Assembly: GCA_963971405.1 (NCBI GenBank)
Contig: OZ020488.1
Span: 29,655,089 to 29,719,088 of the forward strand
Direction of reading: 5' to 3'
From: Psococerastis gibbosa
Taxonomy: Eukaryota > Arthropoda > Insecta > Psocodea > Psocidae
Length of the DNA: 64,000 nt
Shown piece after piece: positions 45,820-58,261 of this stretch. The position numbers and the translations under genes were made by a program. Below the pieces are notes generated by a model, which was given only the letters and a program-made list of their open reading frames with translations, searched no databases and was not told the origin of the DNA. Numbering within the stretch: the first letter of the stretch is position 1; the number at the start of each line of letters is the position of its first letter.

Positions 45820-47994
45820 ATAATAATTTTAGAATGGGCCTGACTACGACCAGGGGACCTACTTTTGATTGAATTGGGCTTATATGTTATGTTGGGTCAT
45901 TATTATTTCGTCAATGATTGGTTAGAGTGGAATTTGACCTTTCATACCCAATACCAAAGGGTGCGTGTGATGTTGATTCCTCAATTTTTATTTATGTTTA
46001 TTTTTTTTCAGGCTATGTCAATGCTGGTGATACTCAGGAGTGATCTGTTGAAGCAATCTACAATATTATGCCCTCAGTATTTGTCATCGTTAATAGACTT
46101 AATTAGCCTTCAAAACAATAGAAGGCGTCAACCAACCTGGGCGCCCGAGAAAAGAATATCTGCAGCAAGTTGTGAATATACATATACAATACATACTGTA
46201 AACATACCCGGAGCTGAATTGAAGAAGAAGCCTTCAAATTGCACAGAAGTCGGGGAAGCATACAGTATTACTCTTTGTACTATTAAGATAATAAAATTAT
46301 ACCATTTATTAGACAATAAAATGTATGCAAATGCAATCTATTTATTATTCATATACCTACTTTATCTTAATTTAAGAGCATCAAGTGCATCATGGTTTAA
46401 GCGCCATTTTTTATTTGCTGTAGAATCTATGTCCTAGTCAATTTTATTCCAATGGTTTTCATCATATTAGAGTCTTGAATGTAAACTCCTATGGTTATAT
46501 ATATATCGTTTAAATGTTTTTAGCACCTAGCCTAAACCACCTTAGCTCAAGGTTGCGCTGCCTGATTGATGTCCTTGATACTCCTTAGCGCTGCAGCATA
46601 ATTTCCATGCCAGAAAAGATAGCATGAACCTGTATGTTATTAGTGAGATGTTTCTCCCAGCTAGGCAATCCCAGGACTAATAATATAAGCTTAGTTCGTG
46701 GTTGATCTAAAAGAAAGTATTAAAGTTAAAGAACAATATAAAATAATGTAATGATGTGGCCTACAGTTGGCTAAAATTTAGTTATGCAACCTATGCTATT
46801 AATGCTCCCGTGTCTTAGGCTATTAAGCTACCTTACTGCACTTCACAATTAAATTGGTTATGCATAGTCTCCAAATGTTATTATTCGTGTCATAAGGCTG
46901 ATCAAAAAATTTCAAATGTACAAAATATTGAAATAGTGTGGGTATAGTCTCTTTGGGATTAGTAAGACTAGTTGAGTCTACCAAATATTGAAAAGGAAAA
47001 CCTTCTAATATCTGAAATATACAAATTCACCACCAAATAAATATATGACTAAGTCTTCTGTATTACTTCCGGCTACGCTTCTACAAGATAAAATTGTGAC
47101 TTTCTGCGCTGCATAATGATATTTAGGGATTTACTAATTTTCATATTTTTAAAATCAGCCGCCTACAGCGGTCTATTGACACGAAAAATCACAAAAATGG
47201 TGGCGCATGACGCGGCGCGCTTCACGACCGAAAAAATCAAGAAAGGTAAGTTCTCATATAGTTTTTTCATCTGTATCTTACTTTAATGTATTTTTTTTGT
47301 TGCTAGAGCTTATGTTAAGAGGTGTTTGCAGGTAAATTGGACTGGATTTTTTTGGAATTTTTTAATAACTGGGTGATTTGCATTTCGTTGTTTTCAAAAA
47401 TTGCTGCTGCCACGTCATTTTTTAAATTATAGCGGGAAAATGTAAACATTGTAAACTTAAATTGAAAACTAAAAATCACACAAATCAATCTATGCATATG
47501 GAAAGCGGGTATTCCACTATATCATGTTTTTAAAATTTAATCAATTTTCTTATAATATATTTTATTTTAATGACGATTGAAATTTTCGACCATTCCATTA
47601 TCATCATTTTTTAATGCCAATTTCTTTCGCGCCAAAATTCAAAATTATTTGATGTTTGTGCAGAATAAATTATAATTGTATATGTTATTTATGTAAATAA
47701 TTAATAATAATTTAATGCCATTATTCTAACACACTAAAGAATGAATGTTGCAAAACACCCCTAATTAGAGACACTAAGCGTTTAGCCTTTCTCCAAGATT
47801 ACCTACTCTATTTTATTTTCATCGCTACCACGTGAAAAATAGATATGTTTACTCTTTGATACGCGGTCATTTTTAATAGTCACCGTTTAATAATGAAAAC
47901 GTCATAGAGTACAACGCAAAAAAATTTGAGGTTATCAAAAATAAGTGGGAAAACGCGCCTACTACCAATAACTAGTCAAATGGCAAACACTGAT
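45820..47994. other. No gene supported
   Basis: The 190-aa open frame 45865-46437 has no family match and biased composition. A GC-rich spot at 47195-47245 (ATG followed by 16 codons and a GTAAG donor) is the only start-exon-like signal, without a partner exon. Confidence 0.4.
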
Positions 47995-48075
47995 CTATTC
48001 TGATAGGCCTATCATCCCAGATTCTACTGATTCATCATGTAACTCCGGCCGTGAAAGCTTTTGTAATTATATTAT
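47995..48075 (+). repeat. Family E fragment
   Basis: CAGATTCTACTGATTCATCA and CTCCGGCCGTGAAAGC followed by TTTTGTAATTATAT match the outer end of the repeat at 59190-59410 (GGCTTTCACGGCCGGAGTCG) in reverse. Confidence 0.6.
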
Positions 48076-49489
48076 CAGAGCATGTTTTTATACAACTATT
48101 GGTCAAATAATATTATCACCCTGTATTTAAACTAAAGGTTAGTTTACTTGTTTCAAATATTCTAATACCTTCATTTTCTTCATGTTTAAGGAAAGAACAG
48201 AGCGACTGAGCAGGAGACGTCACGTTAACTCACAATACGTAAAAAAAATGGACCTCTTCATAATATAGTAATAATGCACATCGTATAATCTATAAGCTAC
48301 TGAGACACAATTTTCGAAATCGGCATAGTGCCACAAAAGATATCAACTGCAGCCATTGAGTAATTATTTAGAAATCACAGTCCACTATTCTGTTTTTTTA
48401 GATCCTTGTGTGTTATTAAATCTTGGTCTATAGTTTCGATGTTTTTTTTTTTTTTTTTTTTTAACCGTGAGGTCCAGTTTCGGTGGATATGGGACTGTTT
48501 TCGAACCTGAAAAATAAAAAAAATTAAATTATAGGCCGGGAGCAATATTTTAATTCAGAATTAAGGAACATTGCACCTTTGAATATGTAAGACAACTCCA
48601 GAACGCAATTAAAAAGTTCAGTTATTTACAGGAGAATTCATTTGAGATTCAGACAAAATTTGGCTTTAAAAATTATTTTTTGACTTAAATATCTCCAACA
48701 CGGTTTACCCTTAAATGCGATTTAAAACGACAAAGAAAATCAGTTGCTGTACGAATTTCCTTTTCCTGAACTCACATTTCTATATGCGCAGATCTTTTAT
48801 GTTGGTTAATATCTCATCAAACCGTTTCAGTGATAAATGCCATATCCACCGAATATGGGCCGCCTTGCATGATATTTTTTTAGTTTTTAAGAAGCTAAGC
48901 AAGTTAGAAGAATGATAACGAAGTGTTCAAACGTACAAAAGTTCTTGAGGCTTATCCATCCAATGCTAAAAGAAGTAACTGCAGTCTGCAAGTCAAGATT
49001 GTGTTAAATCGTATGTGGTTTACATTTGGACATCTGACAACTTCATTAGTGGTTATCCCTCAGCGTATATTCCTGAAACATTCAGAATTGAAATTAACAT
49101 GTACATAGTCTCCTTATTAACTATGTTAAAGGTACTCAGCCAACACCGGTCGTGAATTTTATGATAATAACCTAAAATTGACATTGAAATTAAATCTGGG
49201 CTCAGATAATTGGACCAGCGGTTTGTAAGCTTTGCCCCGCCAAAAAGGTTACACTCTGATTGGCTTGCATTCCAGCTCTTTTATTAGTCGTGACCAAGGT
49301 GTTCAGCCACAAGTACAAAAATAAATGAGTGTTAAATAGGATATCCCGGAAGGGTCCCCTCACGGAGCCACTGATCAAATTTCAAAAATTAACAATTATA
49401 AAAAATACCCAAATATTATTTCGAGAGCCTTGCACTCAAAATTGCAATTAAAGGGAGTAGTTAAACAAAGCGCGTATTCGAAAGAAAGA
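48076..49489. other. No gene supported; possible MITE at 49135-49315
   Basis: CTCAGCCAACACCGGTCGTGA and the approximate inverse TCGTGACCAAGGTGTTCAGCC frame about 180 bp near 49135-49315, but the match is imperfect and no target duplication is clear. A T-run lies at 48440-48462. Confidence 0.35.
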
Positions 49490-50016
49490 AAGAAAATTGT
49501 CTTTATTTTCCATATGGGCGAATTTTGGGCCTTTCGGCCTACTCTTACAATTAACCCATAATGTTAACTTAACTAAAACCGACCATTTCCACACCATTTA
49601 TTCCATACATGAAGGAACAGCTCGACTCCTTCTTACTTCTTAGTACAGGGCTTCCAGCTCAGGTGATGCCGACTGCCTGATGTCTCAGAAATGCCCTTGA
49701 CGCTAGTGCCTACATGTTCGGCGTGCACAGGATCTTTTGATGTGCGCCCTCCTTTTGTCCAACCTGATCCCGTAGTTTGTCCCGTAGTGTGCATGGGGCG
49801 GAGCACTGCAGGAGTATGTGCTCTAGTGTTTCATTAGCTAGACCACATGCACGGCATACTGGAGATTCGATTAGATGAAAACGGTGTAGGTATCCATTGG
49901 TAGTAATGTGGCCTGTTCTTGCTCTAGCAGCAAAGGATGCAACGCTTCTGCTTATCCCGCGATACTGTACTGCTGAAGCCTCGACTCCTGGATCAAGCTG
50001 GTTAAATGTCACCATA
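49490..50016 (-). mobile_element. 5'-truncated LINE, C-terminal end plus 3'UTR
   Basis: Minus-strand open frame to 49710: ARARTGHITTNGYLHRFHLI then CRACGLANETLEHILLQC, the zinc-knuckle region after RNase H in R1/Jockey/I-type LINEs. The 3' end has a small hairpin GTAGGCCGAAAGGCC, then AAAATTCGCCCATATGGAAA and a CTTT-type tail. The same 3' end is found alone at 21990-22055. Confidence 0.82.
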
Positions 50017-50039
50017 TCTAAAAAAAAAAAAACATATGA

Positions 50040-51265
50040 CAATTATATGACAATTAATAGGAGTCACAAGTAAAGAACGAAATAAGTGTAAACCAATGTT
50101 TGAAAATGCATTCAGTACAACATCATAAAGCTTCATAAGCTAAACTAATACCTCCAGTAATAATAGCCAGTTAGGCTGGACAAGGGCAGCATAGAAAGCC
50201 AACAATAATAACCAAATATTATATTGAGAGCCTTACAACTGAAAAGTTGCAATGAAGTACAGTAGTTTAACATGTAAGCTATTGAAATAGCACGTAATTG
50301 AATCATTTCTAGAAAACAACTAGCTGTACACTACACACGTGAGCAAAGATGATGATGTAATTAGTATAGTGGGCTTCTGCCCTTATCTTCAAAGTATCTG
50401 AGCTTGTAGGTAATGCTCTATGGTGTGAGACGAAGACGAAAAAATTTCCCAATCTGTACGTGTGCGTGTGTTGTAGGAAATTAGTAATGCAATGCATTAA
50501 TAAGTTTTTCAGATTTTCACTGCTCATTCCATTTCACAACCGTTCACTCTTTAGTTCATCTTGAAGCCGTTTCCTGAATGTAGTCACTGATGGTGCTTGT
50601 TTAAATACCACTTTCTTGTGAAGATGGAAGCCGGAAGGGCGAAGTGGCGCCAGAACAGATAGGGGACCTACTTTGAGCCGAGATAAGGAAAAAAACCGTC
50701 TTTTCTTGCAGGGCACCCTTTTATCTGGGGGTGGGAAAATGGTCCCGAAGGTGGAGGAACTCAATCTCAATGAAGAGTGAACGGCATAATTTCATATTTA
50801 TCATGGCATGTAATGGTACAATCTTGACTACGATTGCCATGATCATCACCCATTATTAGTTATTTGTCTATGATCATTACCCATCTTCGATAAGAGGCAT
50901 TCGAAGAAGGGCTTCCGGCTCATGAGCAAATCTATTTTCTTGCTAATATATAAGGGGATTAACAACCAAAAATAATTAGAATAAAACCGATAAATTAGGG
51001 CCGAGTCATGCCCCATTACACTGTTAAGTAGAACCTATCTAATAATAGTGATAGTCTGCTCATTCAATAATAATGGAATAAAATATAGAATTGGCTCGGC
51101 AATTGTATAAAAAACTACATACTTACCAATTTAGTTTATTCATTAATAGAAAATAAAAGCTGAAAAAATATCACATTTCACATCTGATATTTCAACAAAC
51201 AAAACACGCCATCTTACTTCCTTCCATCGATGACGTAACATAATGTGATGACGTCAAACAGAATG
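50040..51265. other. No gene seen
   Basis: AT-rich spacer. The 78-aa open frame 50534-50770 (-) is basic at its end and not recognised; I do not call it a gene. Confidence 0.4.
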
Positions 51266-51318
51266 TAACCCTTTCGTCCGCAGTGGCCTTGTCCGCAGTC
51301 CGCAAATCCGCAGTTTAG
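51266..51318 (+). promoter_or_regulatory. TCCGCAG-repeat motif upstream of the first SLC66A3 gene
   Basis: TAACCCTTTCGTCCGCAGTG followed by GCCTTGTCCGCAGTCCGCAA and ATCCGCAGTTTAG, about 205 bp before the ATG at 51523. It is the second copy of the block at 42588-42637. Confidence 0.5.
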
Positions 51319-51522
51319 TGTCGCTCACTAAAACCAGACCAGTAAACAATAAATAAACATATGAAGTAAACAAAATTACCATTGGCATTTCCTCATTTGG
51401 CAATTCCTTTGTCGCAATTTTATTATCTAGGGTTCAGTTGATATTTCGTCTGCTTGCCAATGTTTTCACAAACAATAATCCCCTGAGCGCTCAACACCAT
51501 AATAAATATTTTAATTTAAATT

Positions 51523-52785
51523 ATGAAGTCGATAATTTTGATTATATCAGACATTTTAAGTGTTATCACAGTGTCATTATGTTTCATATTAAAAGTACCT
51601 CAAATTTTACGTATAATAAAATCAAAATCGCATGTGGGGCTTAATTTGCCTGCGCTTATATTAGAATTATCATCGTAAGTAAAATCGTTAATCATACCGA
51701 AGTTAATATTCTCATCAAATTAAAAAATAAATAAGTAGTCATCTTCAACGCTTTGTTCGTTCTCGCTTTAGGGCTTCCATACTAGCTGGTATTTTGTGTT
51801 TTAATCACGTTTAAACAATAATGATTATGTTATGTGTAACTGCTCAATATAAGATTGCATGTAAGCTGTAAGCAACAGCTCTGGAGTGTAAAAATCTATT
51901 GTTTTTTTTATATAGCTTACATTGACATAATGCCGCTGTCCTAGGAGCGCCGGACAGGGAAAGGGTGGTGGCAGTGTGTCTAGTGTATCAACGATGAACG
52001 TGAGGTACCGGTATTAATAGTAACTGTTTTGTTCTAGGTATACAACGACAATGATGTACAACTTTATGTATGATCATGCTGTATTAACTTACCTTGAGTA
52101 TCCATTATTAATTATACAAGAATACATCATCATTGGATTGGTTCTTCACTACTCCCACAACCCATTCAATCGCATTCTAGTGATATTTTTTATTTACTCG
52201 TCCATTAGCTTTTTATTTGTAACTGGCGTTTTGAACAAAGTCATTTTGAATTTTATGGTGGTAAGTTTTTCTTTTACACATGGAGCTGCTAGCCATAAAG
52301 CCATAGAGACAATATTATATTCCTACACACTGTGGTTCTAACTACAGCTCTCAGCTCTATGAGATTATTTAGGGCATTAGAGGCTTATATTTCGTTAGTG
52401 CTCTAAATGCGTTCATGCATCGGCTGTAACTGAAGCTGATACTAGAACAAATAAGAGATCGAATTTTATTTCTAATGCGTATTTTTTTCAGCCGATGACT
52501 ACACCTGTTGGAGGCATCAGTAAAATTATGCAACTCATAGAAATTATCCGCAAAAAGAATTCCGATTCAGTCAGTACCCTCACGTGGTTTTTATCTGTGT
52601 TTACTAACGTCACAAGGATTTATACAATATGGGTGGATTCTCGCGATTTAAGTCTTCTAGTCAACTTCTCTGTATCATCAGTTCTCAGTGGATCTGTCCT
52701 AGCAGCTGCAATTTACTACCAGAAAAAACCGGTTAAGAATGGCGAAAGCAAGACGAAGATTACGAGTGATGTTAAGGCAGACTAA
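51523..52785 (+). CDS. Slc66a3: SLC66A3 (PQLC3)-like PQ-loop transporter, paralogue a, three exons, 222 aa
   Basis: Exons 51523-51674, 52038-52260 and 52492-52785. Residues 1-50 carry the first PQ-loop (KVPQILRI..SHVGLNLPALILE), then TYLEYPLLIIQEYIIIGLVL in exon 2, and SKIMQLIEIIRKKNSDSVST with LTW and NVTRIYTIW in exon 3. This is the seven-helix MtN3/PQ-loop layout of SLC66A3, an endomembrane protein of uncertain cargo. Exon 2 has exactly the length (223 nt) and phase of exon 2 in the paralogue at 58964, and exons 1 and 3 align the same way. The tail (KKPVKNGESKTKITSDVKAD) is longer and lysine-rich. Confidence 0.92.
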
Positions 52786-52959
52786 ACGCAAACGTTTTGC
52801 TGCTCACTTTTCCCCATTTTCGAGCCGATAATTTCGGTTAATTCCCTTTTTACGATTATTTTATTTTATGCGGTTATTCACTTTTGATCTAGTCACTTTA
52901 CAAAAGTCACTAACGATTAGCTTTTAATTACTTATGTAATGTACCTTAATTCTTCTTGT

Positions 52960-53200
52960 TATGCCTCTTCCATCAATGATTCATTTAATCGTGGCAATTG
53001 GTACTTTGGGGACTACTGCTCTGAAAAGGGAAGTCGTACCAAACCACTGCCTCAGGTTTTTCAACCAGGATGTTCTACTTCTGCATGAAGCCCTCAGTCC
53101 TTCTACGTTCCCTTGGATTATTTCATGCAGAAGGCGATACTTTTCGTTTATCATCACATGGTCGAAGTGTGTTAGTTTCCGTTTCTTAAACGGCATGTAA
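52960..53200 (-). mobile_element. LINE reverse-transcriptase C-terminal remnant
   Basis: Minus strand: FDHVMINEKYRLLHEIIQGN then RSRTSWLKNLRQWFGTTSLF and RAVVPKVPIATIK, the familiar end of many insect LINE ORFs (HVMR.EKY.LL..I..G....SWLK.LR.W). Only about 240 bp remains, directly downstream of SLC66A3 paralogue a. Confidence 0.85.
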
Positions 53201-54096
53201 CATTTAATGTAATAATCAAAGCCAAAGGCTCAGAAGGAAGCTAAAGGGAAGGTATGAAATTATATTTTCATAACATTTTTAGCTTGCAACTAGCTAAACA
53301 ATCTCACCAGGGCTGGTACCTACATCGCGGATTCCCATAATAACATATACGGTATGTTTCAAATGAATTCATAAATATTTCAGATGAATAAGCTTAAAAA
53401 ATTATGCTTCAAATCTCCCCTTTAACGTTCGCGCCTTTCACTCCCATTTCCTACCACACACCTTTCAGTTAGTTTTCTTTCAGCTTTCTCCCGTAGATAC
53501 TGGAGGCTGAATCTAGGGTTCTAGTCAACCGATTGCTATGATGCTTTATGAGCCAAAAATTAAGTTTTTGTACGCATACAACTTTTTTCTTGTGTTGCTA
53601 CTAAAAGACGCTACCATACTTAAAAATTAATACAATTTAAGTTTTTAATGTAATTTAATATTGTAGACCTATGATGATTACCTTTAGGTAATACTCGTAC
53701 GTCATTCGTGAAATTCGTATCTGATGCTAAGTACTCACTTTGTACCTATAACTAAGTAGAAAATAAAATATTTAAAGAAAGTGAAAACTTCATTGATAAG
53801 TAAGAAGAATTGCATTATTCCTTCACAGGCGGACACCGTGCCGTAGTGTGACAGTTAACGTCATTGCATACTGTTAATTATATATTCTAATTTTATGTAG
53901 CGGTAACTTGTGTTTGTAAGGTTTTTGCTATTCATTTAATAAATTTATGATGGAAATATATTTTAAACCGTTACATAAAATAATAGCCTATGCTAGGTGG
54001 TTTGCAATAATCCCACTGCCAATATAATAACATTAAGATCAAGTGTGAACAAGTATGAGGAAATAAAGATTAATTCGAAAAATACATTTTTTTATA
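53201..54096. other. No gene seen
   Basis: AT-rich spacer without bounded repeats. Confidence 0.4.
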
Positions 54097-54422
54097 GGCG
54101 CCCATTCCACCGACCGGCTAGGGCTATTTACAAAAACAGTGACGTGGTAGCAGACATTCAAGACTTAGGCGGGGTTTCCACCGACCTCGCATTGCAGAAT
54201 TGACGGAAATGTTTATTTTCCTCTATGCCATAGTTAAAATCAATGATCATACAGTAAAATCACAAACAAAAATAAAAAAATGACGTCATGGGATATGGTA
54301 AGTACAAACATTTTAATAGATTTGCAATGCGAGGTCGGTGGAAACGTCACCTAAGTCTTGAATGTCTGCTACCACGTCACCGTTTTTGTAAATAGCCCTA
54401 GCCGGTCGGTGGAATGGGCGCC
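54097..54422. mobile_element. Palindromic MITE family F, copy 4, 326 bp, ATA target duplication
   Basis: Ends GGCGCCCATTCCACCGACCG and CGGTCGGTGGAATGGGCGCC are perfect inverted repeats, flanked by ATA at 54094-54096 and 54423-54425. Arms continue through ACAGTGACGTGGTAGCAGAC and GACCTCGCATTGCA. Only the terminal GGCG..ATTCCACC pattern is shared with copies 1-3. Confidence 0.9.
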
Positions 54423-54967
54423 ATAGCAATAATAATCAAGCGTCTGCTCTCAGTTCGTTTCCCGAGCCTAAGTTATTTTTACATATTCTAATATTGTGTC
54501 GTTTTATTGAGTTTGTTAGGATATGAGTCTATTGTCTAACTTGGGTACCGTACCCACCTAACCTCACTTAATAATCAGAAAATAAATAATTGGAAATGTT
54601 CTGCCTGGTTGGGCTAAATATGCATTCTATGGGTTTGATGATCTGATTGGCTGGGCGTAATACGAAAGGTTTCCATTAGATTATATTAGCTCCACCTTTG
54701 ATTGATTGTAAACTGCAATATAATACTCATTTTACTACATGACATGCAATATAATTGAAGTATCAATTCCTATTTTATTTAAAACGTGCAGTACGGTACT
54801 ACCCTTTATTTCCTGCATATGTAAGTACTATATAAATAATACTGCCTCTAATCTAATTCCTAAGGACTAGTACACACGCACTAGTTGCATACCGGTGACT
54901 CACTGATATACTGATAAATTTGTCATTGTAGCTAATGGGTAGTTAGAAAACCACAGAGACAACTTCA

Positions 54968-56640
54968 GAAATAAATAAATAAATGTATTGTGTTTCTTCA
55001 ATATTACATATACAGTGAGAATATAATGAAGTAGGGGTGGCGCAAAGGATTTCTCCCGTGCTGGGCCCCTCTTTAATACTAATAACTTATTTAATAATAT
55101 ATACAGTATATAATTATAGATGTATACCTAATTTAGACTAAAGCTAAAACTATATTATTCTAATTAATTTTATGTAGACTCTAAATAACATCACTAAGTA
55201 AGTAAAGTCATATACTAAGATAAGATAAAATGTTTATCACTCTGTTGAATCCAGGGTTTTTATGCTTGCTGTAATATTTAACAGTAGCTTTTGGGACAGA
55301 TGAAATCTAAGTTTACTAATAAATTGTTTTTGGCTCGTAGATTTTTTATTAACTCAGGAAGGCTGTTGTAGAATGAAACGGATAAGTAAGTAAATGTGCG
55401 AATGTTGGAAAAGGGAAGTGTTATGATTGGGGATCTGAAGATTGCGACCAACACCAAGTCTTGTGCCACAGTCATGTTGAATTAAGTCTGATTGATTGTT
55501 TGTGTAATTTTTTGTACCTGTATAAACAAAGCTGTCTTGCGTAAGTGATTGTGGTAGCAGGTACGTCAAATTCGTCATAGAGCAGTTCCGATGGGTACCT
55601 ATAGGGCTTTTTCATGGCAACTTTAATTACGCTTCGGAGGGCTGCTTCTAGTGGCTCCATGATTGTAGAATGTGATCCGCCCCATGCTAAGATGTTATAT
55701 TGGACAAGTGAACTAGCGCGAAGTAAATCTGTCTTATAACGTCACGGTTTACAATATGCCTTAGTCTTTTGAATTTGTATAATGTTTTTCTTATCCTTTT
55801 GGCAGTTAATATGTGCTCACTCCATCGTAAATTGTGGTCTATAATGGTCCCTAAGTATTTGTATTTATCAGTTTTAATAATTTCTCGGCAATTGTAACAG
55901 TTGTCTAGTGCACAGTCATGTCCATGAAGCATCAAGTGCTGGTTTTCAGGCTGCCCAACAACTGTGTTGCTGAAAGCCATGTACTCAGTTTTATTAATGT
56001 TAAGGGTATGTAAGTTCTTGTCTAGCCAATCTTTTACCTTGCGCATTGCGGTGGTTGCCTTTTGACAAGTGTCGTTCCACGTAGGTCCGTTGAAGTACAG
56101 TACTGTGTCGTCGGCGAAGCCTATCAGTGTACCTTCTGTGTCCAGTTCCAGTATTGGTTATAGTAGACGAGGAAAATAGGGGGCCAAGGACGGTTCCTTG
56201 CGGGACACCACACGCCATTGTAGTCATGTCACTAAAAAATGGTTTTGCTTGTACCACAAGCATCGCACGGTCCACTTAATAAAACTTGTTGTTGTCTGTT
56301 GGTAGATATGAGCAAACTAGTTGAAGACAAATGCCCTGCCCGCTCGAGTTTAGAAAGTAGGATGTCATGTGATACGGTGTCGAAGGCTTTTCTCAGGTCC
56401 AAGAAGATACATAACGGGTGTAGTCCTTTGTCTAGGTCAGAGTATACTCGTCCTGAAAGTTCAGTTAGTGCGTCTTGAGTGCTTCTCCCGTTTCTGAAGC
56501 CAAACTGTCGTTCTGAGAGGGAGTGCGTCTGTTCAAGGAAGACATAAGTCGAGATTTGAGAGCTTTTTCGATTATTTATTCGGAGTAAGGCGTGAAGCCG
56601 ACAGCACACCGGTGCAAGGTTTTCCCATCAACTCGCCCAG
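54968..56640 (-). mobile_element. Degenerate LINE with reverse-transcriptase domain
   Basis: Minus-strand pieces in order: SERQFGFRNGRSTQDALTEL, LDLRKAFDTVSHDILLSKLE, GVPQGTVLGPLFSS, a thumb region with NINKTEYMAFSN and YKYLGTIIDHNLRWSEHI, and a tail with SVSFYNSLPELIKNLRAKN. They lie in at least five overlapping frames, so the copy is inactive; the FADD active-site segment is frameshifted. The 3'UTR ends in a TTTA tail at 54968-54985. The architecture is that of the CR1/Jockey group. The insertion separates the SLC66A3 paralogues. Confidence 0.88.
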
Positions 56641-57529
56641 AACACTCGCCAGCGTCAAAAATCTTTCATTCGGAAACAGAGCAGTACACAATAAACGTAG
56701 TTATGTACTAGGCCACCGCGTTAGGAAGAAATTTTAGTAGCCTAGTTCTATTTCTTGTAATGCAAAAGAGGCATATTTGTCATTATCAGGATATGAATAA
56801 TTTCATTATATAAATACTAGTATAATGACTTACTTACTTACTATATATAGTACTCTAATATATATATATAGTATAATGCTAGAGTTAATGACAGCGACTT
56901 ACAATGTGAATGATAAGACCTTATAGCTTCTCTTCATTAAATTAGGAAGTGTGGCAATTTATAATGAAAGAAGATATGGTTCTAGTAGTTGTCATTTGAG
57001 GTAGAGCCATCGTAAGGGAAACACGAGGAATTACCATTGAATAGCGACGTTCATCTAGTGAAGTCAATGCGTTGTGTCGTGACGGACTTAGATATTCTTC
57101 TAATAGGATATTTAGTATATTTATCATGCCTATAGGAGGGTTTTGAAAAGTGGAGAAAGCCAAATTGTTGCAAATTAAAAAACTTGCTTCTCTGAATAGT
57201 AATTTTCGAAAAGACAAATGCTAAAAGCAAACTTAGCGCGGCGAAGAAAGACAGAATAATTCAACGTGAGTACACTTGTTTCTACTTGTTTCTATTAAAA
57301 ACAAACAAAAAAGATAAGACCGATATACAGTATATAAGTGATAGAACTATGTTGATTCATTTTTCTACCATGAAGAGTCCCTTATTTTCAGATGAAATTG
57401 ATCATATTATTAATGCCTTTCTAATGAATTGTGTATTTTTAAAGAATTCATTATAAAGTGGGACTGCATTAAAACAATCCGGTGGAGTCCTTGCCGTAAT
57501 TTAATATCTCTGGGTTATGTATGGAACTG
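56641..57529. other. No gene seen
   Basis: AT-rich spacer with a TATA microsatellite near 56850-56870. The 91-aa minus frame 56942-57217 is not recognised. Confidence 0.35.
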
Positions 57530-58195
57530 TTGATATTTCGTCTGCTAGCCAATGTTTTGTCAAACACAAAGAACTTCTAATATAATATACAAAACACCTA
57601 ATCCACAGAACACCATAATACTAGGCTACATTCGTGGTTCCCAAACTGTTCACCTAAGGGCACCGCGACAACTCGCGACGCCATGGACAAATTTAATTTC
57701 ATTTTAGAATTTAGACTAGGTAAAAAATAAATAAATCTATAATTTAAAACTATATAAATATTTTTTTCTTAAATTAAATTTTCAATAACAAAAATACCTC
57801 AGAGCATTTCCGCCAAATTGTTTGAAGATCTTTTGGACTTGCAATCTGACTCATCTCTGAAGGAGAATTTCAAGATAGGCTATATAGACCTATAGGCTAT
57901 AGGCCTAAGTTCGGGTCATGCTAAAAATTAAATTATGAAGTCGATAATTTTTATTATATATCTCTGACATCTTAAGTGTTGTCACTGTCACATGTTTCAT
58001 ATTGTACCACAAATCATACGCATAATAAAATCAAAATTGCATGTGGGACTTAATTTAGTAATTTACATTCCTAAGTACCGTACAATCGTTAATCATACCA
58101 ACCTAATTTAAAAAAAAATTCCTTGATATTCACATAAAAATGAAAATTAAACTTCAACGCTTCCTTCGTTTTCGCTTTGGGACTGTCACATGCCG
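57530..58195 (+). pseudogene. Decayed duplicate of SLC66A3 exon 1 and flanks
   Basis: TGATATTTCGTCTGCTAGCC at 57532 matches 51433, and AATTATGAAGTCGATAATTT at 57931 matches the start codon region at 51519. The exon-like stretch 57935-58060 follows exon 1 of paralogue a (ATAATAAAATCAAAATTGCA; GTGGGACTTAATTT) but has indels and an early stop. The match resumes in intron sequence with AACTTCAACGCTT..TTCGTTTTCGCTTTGG. About 300 bp are inserted between the two flanking blocks. No exon 2 or 3 copy follows. Confidence 0.8.
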
Positions 58196-58261
58196 GCAAT
58201 GCGACAATGCCCTTTTATAATAGTTTCTACTGTTACCTAATAAATCAGATGATTTCCTTAT

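Noticed and set aside
45865-46437. 190-aa plus-strand open frame
   Set aside because: No recognisable domain, AT-driven composition and no splice partners; length alone is not enough in AT-rich spacer.
47197-47245. Short first-exon-like segment (ATG, 16 codons, GTAAG donor) in a GC-rich spot
   Set aside because: No downstream exon in the matching phase was found before the next known gene.
50534-50770. 78-aa minus-strand open frame
   Set aside because: Ends in a basic helix-like tail, but no family, no splice signals and no repeat partner in the window.
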